From the NCBI GenBank assembly GCA_002347565.1, contig DDXR01000025.1, positions 7,106 to 71,105 on the forward strand: a stretch of DNA of 64,000 bases. Direction: 5' to 3'. How positions within the stretch are numbered: position 1 is the first letter of the stretch; every line of letters starts with the position of its first letter. The notes beneath the pieces were generated by a model. It was not told where the DNA came from. It saw nothing but the letters and a program-made list of their open reading frames with translations, and made no database searches. This DNA is from a bacterium UBP2_UBA2255. Lineage in GTDB: Bacteria > Edwardsbacteria > AC1 > EtOH8. Made by a program: the position numbers and the translations under genes. Below, in pieces: positions 9,947 through 17,980 of the stretch.

Positions 9947-10897
9947 TCAGGGCCTGATGACCACCGGCATGGTGGCCGGCACGAACCCCTGTTTGGCGAC
10001 CAGGCGCTGCCCCTCGGCCGAGGACACGTAGGTGATGAAGCCGTGGGCCAGGCTGCCGCCGGCGGCCTCCCTTCGGTCCTCCACCGCCTGGTTGACGTAC
10101 AGGAACACGGGCCTGGTCAGGGGATAGGAGCCGTCGTTGATGGACTGCTGGTTGGGAAGCGCGAAACCGCTCGCTTCGGACAGCCCGACGGGAACCGCCC
10201 TGATACCGGGTTCGGGTTCGGGCGGCCACTGGTCCCAGTTCCGGTAGAGGGCCGAGTACGAAACCAACCCGATGGCGTTGGGATGGGTCCGCACCGCCTC
10301 GACGATGTCGGCCGCGGTTGTGCAGGCGTGGGCGCGGCCACCGTACCGGCCGCCTGCCAGCACCACCTTGCGGAAGTGCTCGTAAGCGCCCAGGTTCGGA
10401 GCCGGCAGGGCCAGGTGGATGGCGCCGCCGCTGCCGCCGGCCTGCGGCCACGAGCCGATCCGCCCGCCGAAGATGCCCGCCAGCTGGGCGAAGGTGAGCT
10501 TGCGGACGCCGTTGGACCGGTTGACGATCACGGCCAGGCCGTCCAGCGCGATCCGGTACCCAACCGCCCGTCCGCCGTTGAGCGCGATGACCGAGTCCTC
10601 CGCCTGGGTGATCTCCCGCGACAGGACCGCGATCCGGGCCGAGCCGTCGTTGAGGGCGATGATGCCAGCGGTCGACCCGCCCCCGGCTACCGACACCGAC
10701 GCCTTCTGGTAAAGCGCATTGAACGCCTGGGCCTGGCGCAGCATCATCCTCAGCGCGCCGTCAGACCCCCTGACCGAGATGGCGCCTGCCGTGACGCCCT
10801 CCTTGGGGCTGGACGGCTGCGGCCGGCAGGAGAACGAGGTCAGGGTCGCGGCCGCCAGCGCAGCCAAGAGAAACATCTTCTTCATCGCTGCCATCAT
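9947..10897 (-). CDS. PstS-like periplasmic substrate-binding lipoprotein
   Basis: 316-residue PBP-like (phosphate ABC transporter substrate-binding) protein. The signal peptide is followed by a lipobox ending in FSC (about Cys24). The mature part shows PstS-family features: GSDGA near the N-terminus, GGGSTAGI, SREIT, AVIVN, LTFAQLAGIFGG and a C-terminal block ending EGQRLVAKQGFVP. No PstC/A/B permease is present, and it lies beside TPR and Ton-motor genes instead, so phosphate import is doubtful; a role as an accessory of the energy-transduction cluster is inferred. Two nearby starts (10897 and 10885) are possible. The first sits about 9 bases from a perfect -10 box, so the mRNA may be leaderless. 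Confidence 0.85.
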   Translation of the reverse strand: MMAAMKKMFLLAALAAATLTSFSCRPQPSSPKEGVTAGAISVRGSDGALRMMLRQAQAFNALYQKASVSVAGGGSTAGIIALNDGSARIAVLSREITQAEDSVIALNGGRAVGYRIALDGLAVIVNRSNGVRKLTFAQLAGIFGGRIGSWPQAGGSGGAIHLALPAPNLGAYEHFRKVVLAGGRYGGRAHACTTAADIVEAVRTHPNAIGLVSYSALYRNWDQWPPEPEPGIRAVPVGLSEASGFALPNQQSINDGSYPLTRPVFLYVNQAVEDRREAAGGSLAHGFITYVSSAEGQRLVAKQGFVPATMPVVIRP

Positions 10898-10905
10898 GAA
10901 TTTTA

Positions 10906-10934
10906 ATTATAAAGTTTTATTCCGGCAAAGTCAA
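10906..10934 (-). promoter_or_regulatory. Sigma-70 promoter of the PstS-like gene
   Basis: Minus strand TTGACT (10934-10929), a 17-base spacer and TATAAT (10911-10906). The predicted start falls at 10897-10899, on or within two bases of the first ATG, and no ribosome site is visible. Confidence 0.75.
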
Positions 10935-11007
10935 GAGGAAAAGGCGCTTTCGTCCCGCCGATCCGGGCGGACGGAAGCCGTTCGCCCGCAGCCGCCGGGC
11001 GTGACCC

Positions 11008-11304
11008 TCACCCCGGCCCGGCGAGCCCCGCCGCCCGGGCCGCCCATGGGATATTCCCTATGCTTTTGAATCCGGCTTCCGCCTTCCCCAGGCAGGCGCG
11101 GGCCTCGGGCGCTCGCCGGGTCAGCAGGAATTCTCCCAACCGGTACCTGGCCGTCGCGGTGTCGTAGGGATGGCCCAGCGATTCGGACAGAGCGGCCGCC
11201 CGGAATAGATCTCCGGCGTCTGGGGTGTCGCTGCCTTTAAACAGCTCGTGACACATCAGTTCTCCGAACCCGGACGAGTCGAAATTCTTTAGTAAGAAAT
11301 CCAT
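11008..11304 (-). pseudogene. Remnant of a TPR regulatory protein (C-terminal piece)
   Basis: 98 codons. From about residue 28 the translation reads like the last TPR repeats of a MalT/PknK-like regulator: DAGDLFRAAALSES then GHPYDTATARYRLGEFLL and ACLGKAEAGFKSIG. The first about 25 codons are AT-rich and look unlike the rest, as if acquired from the neighbouring island. There is no ribosome site. Together with the piece at 11626-11916 it looks like one decayed gene split by the AT-rich peptide cassette. It could instead be expressed as a short TPR protein. Confidence 0.45.
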
Positions 11305-11353
11305 GAAAGACAGGAAAGAATATTATGAGTCAATTCGGTATGTTCCAAAGGTA

Positions 11354-11382
11354 TTGACAATTACTGCAGGATACACTATAAT
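11354..11382 (+). promoter_or_regulatory. Consensus sigma-70 promoter of the small peptide gene
   Basis: TTGACA at 11354-11359, a spacer of exactly 17 bases, and TATAAT at 11377-11382: a full match to both consensus boxes. Transcription should begin near 11389, giving a leader of about 54 bases before the 34-codon ORF. Confidence 0.85.
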
Positions 11383-11442
11383 TTATAAGGGTAAAGGAAA
11401 TACTTCAACAATCAACCACTCACTTCACTATGGGATGATCCG

Positions 11443-11547
11443 ATGATGAAAAAGCTGGGTCGGGAAGTGCTGCTCAAAATCAAGGGTGGCGAAGAAACAG
11501 GTGGCAACCACACTAATATTGGTGCCCCAGGCCATTTGATGGCTTAG
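11443..11547 (+). CDS. Small peptide with a double-glycine leader (bacteriocin/pheromone-like precursor)
   Basis: A 34-codon ORF from ATG at 11443 to TAG at 11545. The first 16 residues, MMKKLGREVLLKIKGG, match the double-glycine leader pattern removed by PCAT/C39 peptidase transporters: Leu at -12, Leu at -7, Ile at -4, Gly at -2 and -1, much like the LQKIKGG end of ComC leaders. The remaining 18 residues start EETGGN, are rich in Gly, contain no Cys, and would be the mature peptide. GGGA lies about 8-10 bases upstream as a weak ribosome site. The gene sits between a consensus promoter and a strong terminator in an AT-rich island, opposite to the flanking TPR remnants. No C39 transporter or modification enzyme is nearby. 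Expression and processing are inferred; a structured small RNA is the alternative. Confidence 0.55.
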   Translation: MMKKLGREVLLKIKGGEETGGNHTNIGAPGHLMA

Positions 11548-11565
11548 AAAAGATAAAGCATTTAT

Positions 11566-11598
11566 AAAGGCTCTGATAGTGCTATCGGGGCCTTTTTC
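11566..11598 (+). terminator. Strong Rho-independent terminator of the small peptide gene
   Basis: A 13-bp stem (AAGGCTCTGATAG / CTATCGGGGCCTT, two G-T pairs), a very short loop and then TTTTTC. It lies 20 bases after the stop codon and closes the cassette opened by the promoter at 11354. Confidence 0.9.
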
Positions 11599-11625
11599 TA
11601 TTCTAAAAAATACGCAAAAAATCCA

Positions 11626-11916
11626 TCAATACCTGGTACCGCCCGCCTCGCGGAAGAGCAGCAGCGCGGCCTCGACCTCGCTTCGCATCAGCCGGTAATC
11701 GCCGGTGACGGCGTGGATGTCGCTGACCAGGATCCTGCAGCCCGCCGCCGCCGCCCTGTCCCCCTGCCGCACGGTGATGGCCAGCGCGCGGCGGGCGGCC
11801 GCCAGCGCCTCGTCGTTCCTGCCGATCAGGAAGAGGATCTTGGCGCGGCTGCGGTGGATGCCGGCGATGGCTCCAATGCCGATCCCGGCGCTGTCGAACG
11901 AACGGCAGCCCGTCAT
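11626..11916 (-). pseudogene. Remnant of a TPR regulatory protein (upstream piece)
   Basis: 96 codons that read as degenerate TPR helices (KILFLIGRNDEALAAARRAL, then GDRAAAAGCRILVSDIHAVTG and EAALLLFREAGG). A TGA lies in frame four codons before the first ATG and there is no ribosome site. The frame ends where the AT-rich island starts. With 11008-11304 it seems to be a decayed relative of the large TPR protein at the start of the window. Confidence 0.45.
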
Positions 11917-11970
11917 CGTGCCCGGTCAGGCGCCGCCGGCCTGCAGGGATGTACCCGGGCGGCGACCGGT

Positions 11971-12846
11971 TTATTCCGCATCGCCGATGGTCCACTCCAG
12001 GGCCTGGGCCTGGTCCGTCGACAGCCGGTCCCTGACCATGCCCAACGTCGCCCTGGCCAGCGCCCGGTACACGGCCAGCTGCGCCGGTGCGGCCGCCTGC
12101 AGGGCCCGGACGTGCCCCTCGACCGTGATGGCGTCGCCGCGCTCGATCGGCCCGGTCAGGGCCTGGGCCAGGTCCTGGTCCTTCAGCCCACCGATGATCG
12201 AGGTCGCCATCGGCAGCAGCATCTGCCGGGCCTGCTCGCGGTCGATCCCCGCCCGCTCCAGCAGCGCCACCGACTGGGCCAGCAGGGTCACCAGGTAGTT
12301 GGACGACATCACCGCCGCGGCGTGGTACAGCGGCTTGTCGTGGGGCCGGATCGCAACGGCGAAGGCGTCCAGGGCCGTCGCCATGTCCCGGGCGGCCTCC
12401 AGCGCGACGGCGTCACCCTCGACGGTGAAGGTCGCCCCGCGGAAGATGGCGGGATCCGAAAGCCGCTGCGTGAAGCTCATCATGGGATGCATCGAGACCG
12501 TGAACGCGCCGCAGAACTTCACCGCCACCATGGCCGACGCCGGCAGGAATCCCGAGGTGTGGCAGACGATCTGGCCCTTGCTGAGCGCGCCGGCGGCCGC
12601 CAGCCGCTCGGCCACCGGCTTGATCTGGGCATCCGGCACCGCCAGGACGATGACGTCGGCGCCGGGGCAGACCGCCGCCGGCTCGGCGCCGGCTGCTGCG
12701 GCCGACAGCGCCCGGGCCGCGTCCCGCTCGGCCGCCGGATCCCGGTCGCACACGCCCCGGACAGCGTACCCCCGTTCGGACAACGCCCGGGCCAGGCTGG
12801 AACCCAGCCGGCCGGCGCCGACCAGCGACAGGACCGGTTTACCCAT
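11971..12846 (-). CDS. Rossmann-fold / DUF2520 dehydrogenase-like protein
   Basis: 291 residues. The N-terminal NAD(P)-binding fold has the glycine motif VGAGRLGSSLARAL at about residues 9-22, and the C-terminal helical domain (about 125-290) fits DUF2520, with the conserved block FTVSMHPMMSF and LYHAAAVMSSNYLV. The architecture resembles ketopantoate reductase and pyrroline-5-carboxylate reductase, but DUF2520 proteins have no settled substrate. The start overlaps the end of the upstream MFS gene by 8 bases, so the two are probably cotranscribed with hflX. Confidence 0.85.
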   Translation of the reverse strand: MGKPVLSLVGAGRLGSSLARALSERGYAVRGVCDRDPAAERDAARALSAAAAGAEPAAVCPGADVIVLAVPDAQIKPVAERLAAAGALSKGQIVCHTSGFLPASAMVAVKFCGAFTVSMHPMMSFTQRLSDPAIFRGATFTVEGDAVALEAARDMATALDAFAVAIRPHDKPLYHAAAVMSSNYLVTLLAQSVALLERAGIDREQARQMLLPMATSIIGGLKDQDLAQALTGPIERGDAITVEGHVRALQAAAPAQLAVYRALARATLGMVRDRLSTDQAQALEWTIGDAE

Positions 12847-14125
12847 GGCGGATATCCCCCATCTCGAGTGAGGCCCGGCCGATCTCCGGGCCGCGATGCT
12901 GTTCCGTATTCCGGAAGAACAGGTAATAGGAGACGGCCGACACCGCGTAGCAGCCGGCGGTCAGATAGTAGGGGATCGCGTACCCATAGCGCTGCATGAT
13001 CACCCCCGAGACCGCGGTCGACGCCGCCCAGGACAGGTTCCAGGACATCGAGGTCAGGCTGTTGGCGGTGGCGCGCAACCGCCGGGGCACGGCTTCCATG
13101 GTGAAGGCCGAACCGATGGGCGACGACATCTGCATCAGGCTGGCCCGGGCCCAGAACGACAGCACCGCCACCGTCAGGGTGTTCTCGACGCCCAGGCTGA
13201 CCAGGAACGGCAGGGACAGAAGCTCCATCAGCACCACGGTCCGCACCTTGCCCATGCGCCTGGCGACCGACGGCGCTGCCAGCACCGCCGCGAACGTCAA
13301 CACCTGGGAGACCGAGAAATAGAGCCCGATCTGGCCGCTGCCCACGCCGAACCGGTTGGCGAAATAGAGGTTGAAGAACGGGATCACCAGGCCGGCGCCC
13401 AGGCCGATCCACAGGTTGCACCAGGCGAACTTCCCCACCATCAGCCAATCGCCGCGGCCGGCCCCGGGCGGCGCTTGCTCCCTGGCCGCCGGGCTGCGCG
13501 GCGCCTCGGCAATGCCCAGCAGCGGCAAGACGGCCGTCAGGGACAGCGCGCCGGCGCACACCAGCGTCAGGCGGTACAGCAGGAACCGGTCGGCCCCGCC
13601 GACCAGCCAGCCGAACAGGCCCGGCAGCGCGCCGCCGGCCAGGCTGCCCAGGACGCCGGCCGCCAGCATCACCGCGAACGAGGCCGAGAATAACTGGGTG
13701 CGCTCCTGCTCCCTGCTGTGCTCCATCATGAACGGCGCGGTGGACAGGCCGTAGACGGTGGACGCCATGCCGCCCAGGAAGCTGGCCGACACCAGCGCGG
13801 CCCGGTCGATCGTCAGGGCCCGCGCCAGCATCAGCGCGGCGGCGGCGGCGGCACCGGCTATCATGGCCGGTTTGCGGCCCCAGCGGTCGGACAGCATCCC
13901 GGCCGGCAGCGCGAACAGCCCCAGCGCCAGCCCGCTCATCGACAGGGCGCCGCCGATGAACCCCTCCTGGTACCCGGCCGCGCTGAGGTACAGGTTGAAG
14001 ATCACGCCCGAGATCGAGGCGCCGGCCGACACCAGGAAATTGGCGAGCAGGTAGCGCCGGGCGTTGGGCGTGAAACCCCGCACCACCCGCAGGTAGCCGG
14101 TGAAGGGCGACAGCGCCGCGTTCAT
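12839..14125 (-). CDS. Major facilitator superfamily transporter
   Basis: 428 residues with about 12 hydrophobic segments in two halves joined by a charged loop around residues 205-225 (EAPRSPAAREQ). The loop 2-3 motif GMLSDRWGRKPAM (about residues 75-88) is the signature MFS A-motif, repeated weakly in the second half. The substrate cannot be told; the family includes drug and sugar efflux pumps. The start forms an ATGA overlap with the end of hflX, and the end overlaps the DUF2520 gene. Confidence 0.88.
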   Translation of the reverse strand: MNAALSPFTGYLRVVRGFTPNARRYLLANFLVSAGASISGVIFNLYLSAAGYQEGFIGGALSMSGLALGLFALPAGMLSDRWGRKPAMIAGAAAAAALMLARALTIDRAALVSASFLGGMASTVYGLSTAPFMMEHSREQERTQLFSASFAVMLAAGVLGSLAGGALPGLFGWLVGGADRFLLYRLTLVCAGALSLTAVLPLLGIAEAPRSPAAREQAPPGAGRGDWLMVGKFAWCNLWIGLGAGLVIPFFNLYFANRFGVGSGQIGLYFSVSQVLTFAAVLAAPSVARRMGKVRTVVLMELLSLPFLVSLGVENTLTVAVLSFWARASLMQMSSPIGSAFTMEAVPRRLRATANSLTSMSWNLSWAASTAVSGVIMQRYGYAIPYYLTAGCYAVSAVSYYLFFRNTEQHRGPEIGRASLEMGDIRHG

Positions 14126-15201
14126 GCCCTTGCGGCGCCGGCCATGGCGGACTCTATTCGCGACAGCAGGCCGTCCTTGCCCTCGCCGGTGGCGGCGGAG
14201 ACGAAGACGGCATCGGGATGCCGCCAGGCCAGCTCCCGCCTGGTGCGCCCGTCCAGCAGGTCGGCCTTGTTGAAGACCACCAGCTCGCTGCCGCCGGCGC
14301 CGATCCCTGCCAGCACAGCCCGCACTGCCCCCATCTCCTGTTCCCTGGCGGCGTGGGGCGTGTCGACCACGTGCAGCACCAGGTCGGCCTCCACCACCTC
14401 CTCCAGCGTCGCCTTGAAGCTGGCCACCAGCTGGTGCGGCAGGCGGCGGATGAATCCCACGGTGTCGGTGAGGAGATATCTCCCGCCGTGGGGCAGGGCG
14501 GCGATCCGCGTGGTGGCGTCGAGGGTCGCGAACAGCTGGTCGCGCACCGCCACCCCGGCGTGCGCCAGCCGGTTCATCAGGGTGGACTTGCCGGCGTTGG
14601 TGTAGCCGGCCAGGGCCGCGCGGAAAGCCCCGGCCCTCGACTTGCGCTGGGTGCGGCGCTGCTGCTCGACGCGCGCCAGGTCCCGCTTCAGCCGGGCGAT
14701 CCGGTCCCGGATCTTGCGGCGGTCGAGCTCCAGCTGCTTCTCGCCCGGCCCGCGGGTGCCGATGCCGCCGCCGGGATCGGACATCTCCAGTCCGGCGCCC
14801 ACCAGGCGCGAGAACCGGTACTGGAGCTGGGCCAGTTCCACCTGTATCTTCGCCTCGGCACTGCGGGCGCGCAGGGCGAAGATGTCCATGATCAGCTCGG
14901 CCCGGTCGATCACCCGGCAGCCCAGCAGCGCTCCCAGCTTGGCCGCCTGGCTGGGCGTCAGGTCGTGGTCGAAGACCGCCAGGTCGGCGCGGCTGGCGGC
15001 GACCGCCTGCGCGATTTCCTGCGCCTTGCCCTTGCCCACGAAGTGGGCGGCGTCGGGCCGCGGCCGCCGCTGCACGATCATGTCGATGACACCGGCGCCG
15101 GCGCTCTGGGCCAGCCGTGAGAGCTCCCGCAGCGACTCCTCCTCCTCCTGCGGCGGCGTCCTGCCCAGCACGGTTCCCACCAGTATGGCCCGCTCGTTCA
15201 C
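14122..15201 (-). CDS. hflX: Ribosome-associated GTPase HflX
   Basis: GTP-binding protein that splits stalled or stress-inactivated ribosomes. 359 residues: an N-terminal HflX domain with the glycine-rich GKGK loop (HFVGKGKAQEI), a central coiled coil (about 150-190; KQLELDRRKIRDRIARLK), then the G domain with Walker A GYTNAGKST, switch II DTVGFI, and the NKAD motif. A GTG at 15201 is preferred as the start: GTGAGG lies six bases upstream and homology begins at NERAILVG. The ATG at 15273 would add a poorly conserved extension. It heads an operon with the MFS and DUF2520 genes. Confidence 0.92.
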   Translation of the reverse strand: MNERAILVGTVLGRTPPQEEEESLRELSRLAQSAGAGVIDMIVQRRPRPDAAHFVGKGKAQEIAQAVAASRADLAVFDHDLTPSQAAKLGALLGCRVIDRAELIMDIFALRARSAEAKIQVELAQLQYRFSRLVGAGLEMSDPGGGIGTRGPGEKQLELDRRKIRDRIARLKRDLARVEQQRRTQRKSRAGAFRAALAGYTNAGKSTLMNRLAHAGVAVRDQLFATLDATTRIAALPHGGRYLLTDTVGFIRRLPHQLVASFKATLEEVVEADLVLHVVDTPHAAREQEMGAVRAVLAGIGAGGSELVVFNKADLLDGRTRRELAWRHPDAVFVSAATGEGKDGLLSRIESAMAGAARA

Positions 15202-15273
15202 GAATGCCTCACGGTTGATTGTTGGGCCTATTATACGACCTGCCGCGGTTTTAGTCAACATGCGTGCGGGCAA

Positions 15274-15311
15274 TTGGAGAAGCAGGACGCCGCGGCGTCC
15301 TGCTTCTCCAA
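15274..15311. terminator. 38-base perfect palindrome between two minus-strand genes
   Basis: TTGGAGAAGCAGGACGCCG followed directly by its exact reverse complement, with no spacer. It lies after the stop of the metallo-beta-lactamase gene (ends 15330) and before hflX, so it most likely ends the former's transcript; the U-tract is weak. Confidence 0.65.
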
Positions 15312-15329
15312 ACGCAATCCGGGGCGGGC

Positions 15330-17924
15330 TTATCTCGCCAGCACCAGCCGTCTCACCGCCGCTTGCCGCCCCAGCGCGCCGGCCGCGTCCCGGTATTCCA
15401 GCCGGTAGAGGTAGACGCCCCCGGCGACCCGGCTGCCGCCTCCGTCCCGGCCGTCCCAGGCGACCGTGTGCGCGCCGGCCGGCCGGTCGCCGTCCGCCAG
15501 CGTCCTCACCCGCTGGCCCAGCACGTTGTACACGGCCAGTTCGACCCTGCCCGGCAGCGGCAGCTGGTAGTCGATGCTGGATCGCTCAGCGGCGGGGTTG
15601 GGGTACGCCGGCCCGGCGGCGAACGCGGCGATCCCCTGCGGATTGTAGACGATGCTGACCGGCCCGTGGTAGGCGGCCGCGCCCAGCAGGTCGATCTCCG
15701 CCAGCCGGTACCAGTAGACGCCGGCCTGATCCAGCGTATTGTCGACAAACGCGTAGGCGTGGGGATCGCTGGTGGTGCCGTTGCCCGGCAGCGAGCCGAT
15801 CGACCGATAGGCGCCGTTCCTGGCATCCGAACGCTCGATCAGCCATTGGTAGCATCCCTCCTCGCTTTCGGTGCGCCAGCGAAGAACGACCTGGCCGTTT
15901 TCATTCATTGCCGCAAATGAACTCAGGCTCACTGCCAGGGTCGGCAGGCTGTACCTGGTGCCGGCAACCGTGAAGGAATCGCTCCATACCCGTATCCAGA
16001 TATTGCCGCCGACTATCCGGCCCCGGCCGGTATCCACCGTGTCCCCGCTGCCGGCTTCGGTCAGGTAGACGTAGGTGGAGGTCGCCATCAGCCGGTCCAT
16101 GGCCAAGGGATCGACGTGGCCGTAGCCGTTGGCGCCGACCGAGATCACCGACACCTTCGGCTTGAGCACCGACAGCCAGTAGGGATTGGTGCTGTAGCGC
16201 GAGCCGTGGTGGTTGACGTGCAGCACGGTCACCGAATCGATGTCCGGCGCCAGCAGCGATTCGACGTCCTTGTAGCCGCCGGCGTTGTAGCCGCCCAGGT
16301 CGCCGGCCTGCACCATCTTGAACCCGCCGTAGGAGAACAGCAGCGCCACGCCGTAGTCGTTCTCGTCGGACGGCGTCACCCCGTCGCCCTGGGTCTGCCC
16401 GTTGACCGCCACGCACTTGGCAGCGGCGCCCGCGCCGAGATCGATCACCTGGTTCAGCGCGATGGTCTGCCGCTTGGCGCCCACAGTGTCGCGGTATTCG
16501 GTGAAGGCGCCGGAGCTGTAGGTGGAGCCGCGGTCGTAGCCGGCGACCAGCACCGAGTCGCGGCCGCCCAGCCGGCTGACCGCCATGTCCAGTCCGCCGA
16601 TGTGGTCGTCGTGGTAGTGGCTGGCCACGGTGTAGTCCACGTGGTGGCTTTGCAGGCTGTCGATGATGAAGTTGCCGATCGCCGTTCCGACGCTGTTGGA
16701 CGGGCCGCCATCGAACAGCAGCAGTTTCCCGGCCGGCGATTTGACGATCGTGGCGTCGCCCTGGCCGACGTCCAGCACCACGATCACCAGCGGCAGCGAC
16801 GCGGGGTCGGGCTGGGTGGTGAAGCGGAAGGGATTGGGCTTGGGCCCGGGGACCAGGTCGTTGTCGTTGGAATCCCGCGCCGCGGTGACCGTGAACTTGT
16901 AGCGGGTGTTGTAGGAAAACGGGGCGTGGGTCAGGGTCGCGGTGTCGCTGCGGGCGTTCCAGGAGACGCTCCAGCCGCCGGCGTCGGTGGAGCAGGCGTA
17001 GGCGAACGAGGACTGCTTGACGGTCTTGTTGAAGCCGATCCGTATCGGCGCGGTCCGGGACACGTTGGCCGCGTTGTTGGCCGGCGAGGTCCAGACGATG
17101 GTCGGCACGTTGGGCAGGATGTCGATGTCGATGGTGTCGCCGGCCAGCGCTGTCCAGGGCGCCGTGCTCTTGACGTGGAAATTGACTGGGTCGTCGCCCA
17201 GCGTGCGGACTTTCAGCGAGTCGATCCGGCCGGCGGGTACGGCGAACTTGACGAAGCCGGAGTCGGCCTCGGCATAGCCCTCGTTGACGCCGTTGGGCTC
17301 GGAGAAATGCGAGCCGACGATGCTGTCGCTGCGGTAGGCCAGCACCGCAAAGTTGCACAGCGGCTCCGCATAGCCAGCGTCGGCATAGACGTGCCCCTTG
17401 AGCCAGCCGCCGGCCGTCGACATGTTCATCACCGTCAGCTGCCTGGACGGCGAGTCGCGGTTCGAACCCGTGGCCGTGGTGTCAATCAGCCGGCGCATCC
17501 GCGCGATTAGGTACTGCGGACCGGGCAGGGTGTCGCACTTCGAGACGAACCAGACCTTGGTGGTCTCGCCTGAATCTCCGGCTGCGACATGGCGGGTATT
17601 ATAATACGACGCCCCGTCGTTGCCCCAGCTGTTGCGCGCCGCCGCCTGCCAAGCCGTGCTGTCCTGCCAATGGAAATGGTTGTCCCCTGCCAGCGTCGCC
17701 GAATTGCCGATGCGGCACCTCCCCACGAAGTTATGTCCGCTGGTGTCGGAAATGATGCCGACCAGCACTGCGAACGGCGTGCCCGCAGGCTGGGTGGCGC
17801 TGCCAGCTATGAAATGAGGATGCTTCAGCACCACGGCATAATCCACAGCCGAAGCCGCTGATGCCATGAAGGCAATTTGCATGATCAGCGGCGAAAGTTT
17901 TTTCATCATACCATTACTGATCAT
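15330..17924 (-). CDS. Secreted metallo-beta-lactamase-fold protein with Ig-like and FlgD-like sorting domains
   Basis: 864 residues (859 if the MMKK start at 17909 is used). A signal peptide (to about residue 26) is followed by a beta-rich region, a Big_5-like Ig domain (about 285-385; TIVWTSPANNAANVSRTAPIRIGF), a ComEC/Rec2-like metallo-beta-lactamase domain (about 395-650) with DVGQGDATIV and the metal motif SHYHDDHIGG, plus a later HVNHHGS, then a fibronectin-like segment and a C-terminal FlgD-like domain (about 780-864). The ComEC-like hydrolase domain suggests a secreted nuclease or phosphoesterase. The C-terminal domain suggests export and surface anchoring as in type IX-like systems. 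It stands alone between a palindrome and an AT-rich spacer. Confidence 0.85.
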   Translation of the reverse strand: MISNGMMKKLSPLIMQIAFMASAASAVDYAVVLKHPHFIAGSATQPAGTPFAVLVGIISDTSGHNFVGRCRIGNSATLAGDNHFHWQDSTAWQAAARNSWGNDGASYYNTRHVAAGDSGETTKVWFVSKCDTLPGPQYLIARMRRLIDTTATGSNRDSPSRQLTVMNMSTAGGWLKGHVYADAGYAEPLCNFAVLAYRSDSIVGSHFSEPNGVNEGYAEADSGFVKFAVPAGRIDSLKVRTLGDDPVNFHVKSTAPWTALAGDTIDIDILPNVPTIVWTSPANNAANVSRTAPIRIGFNKTVKQSSFAYACSTDAGGWSVSWNARSDTATLTHAPFSYNTRYKFTVTAARDSNDNDLVPGPKPNPFRFTTQPDPASLPLVIVVLDVGQGDATIVKSPAGKLLLFDGGPSNSVGTAIGNFIIDSLQSHHVDYTVASHYHDDHIGGLDMAVSRLGGRDSVLVAGYDRGSTYSSGAFTEYRDTVGAKRQTIALNQVIDLGAGAAAKCVAVNGQTQGDGVTPSDENDYGVALLFSYGGFKMVQAGDLGGYNAGGYKDVESLLAPDIDSVTVLHVNHHGSRYSTNPYWLSVLKPKVSVISVGANGYGHVDPLAMDRLMATSTYVYLTEAGSGDTVDTGRGRIVGGNIWIRVWSDSFTVAGTRYSLPTLAVSLSSFAAMNENGQVVLRWRTESEEGCYQWLIERSDARNGAYRSIGSLPGNGTTSDPHAYAFVDNTLDQAGVYWYRLAEIDLLGAAAYHGPVSIVYNPQGIAAFAAGPAYPNPAAERSSIDYQLPLPGRVELAVYNVLGQRVRTLADGDRPAGAHTVAWDGRDGGGSRVAGGVYLYRLEYRDAAGALGRQAAVRRLVLAR

Positions 17925-17951
17925 GCATTAAGTGTGCCTTGTTGGTCATGC

Positions 17952-17980
17952 ATCATTCAAATCGTATCTCGTTGTTGCAA
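17952..17980 (-). promoter_or_regulatory. Possible promoter of the secreted metallo-beta-lactamase gene
   Basis: Minus strand TTGCAA, a 17-base spacer and AATGAT, each matching four of six consensus bases. The predicted start is near 17945, just ahead of the two possible ATG codons. The surrounding spacer (17925-18113) is AT-rich and holds no gene I can support. Confidence 0.3.

Larger units (their letters stand above)
11297..11626. repeat. AT-rich island flanked by 8-bp direct repeats
   Basis: The octamer AAATCCAT occurs at 11297-11304 and again at 11619-11626, at the two edges of an AT-rich stretch within GC-rich DNA. The stretch between carries the peptide cassette. The arrangement resembles a target-site duplication around a small insertion, but an 8-base match could be chance, and no terminal inverted repeats or transposase are seen. 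Confidence 0.35.

Noticed and set aside
15202..15273. ATG start for HflX with a 24-residue extension
   Set aside because: The GTG at 15201 has a ribosome site and matches where family homology begins.
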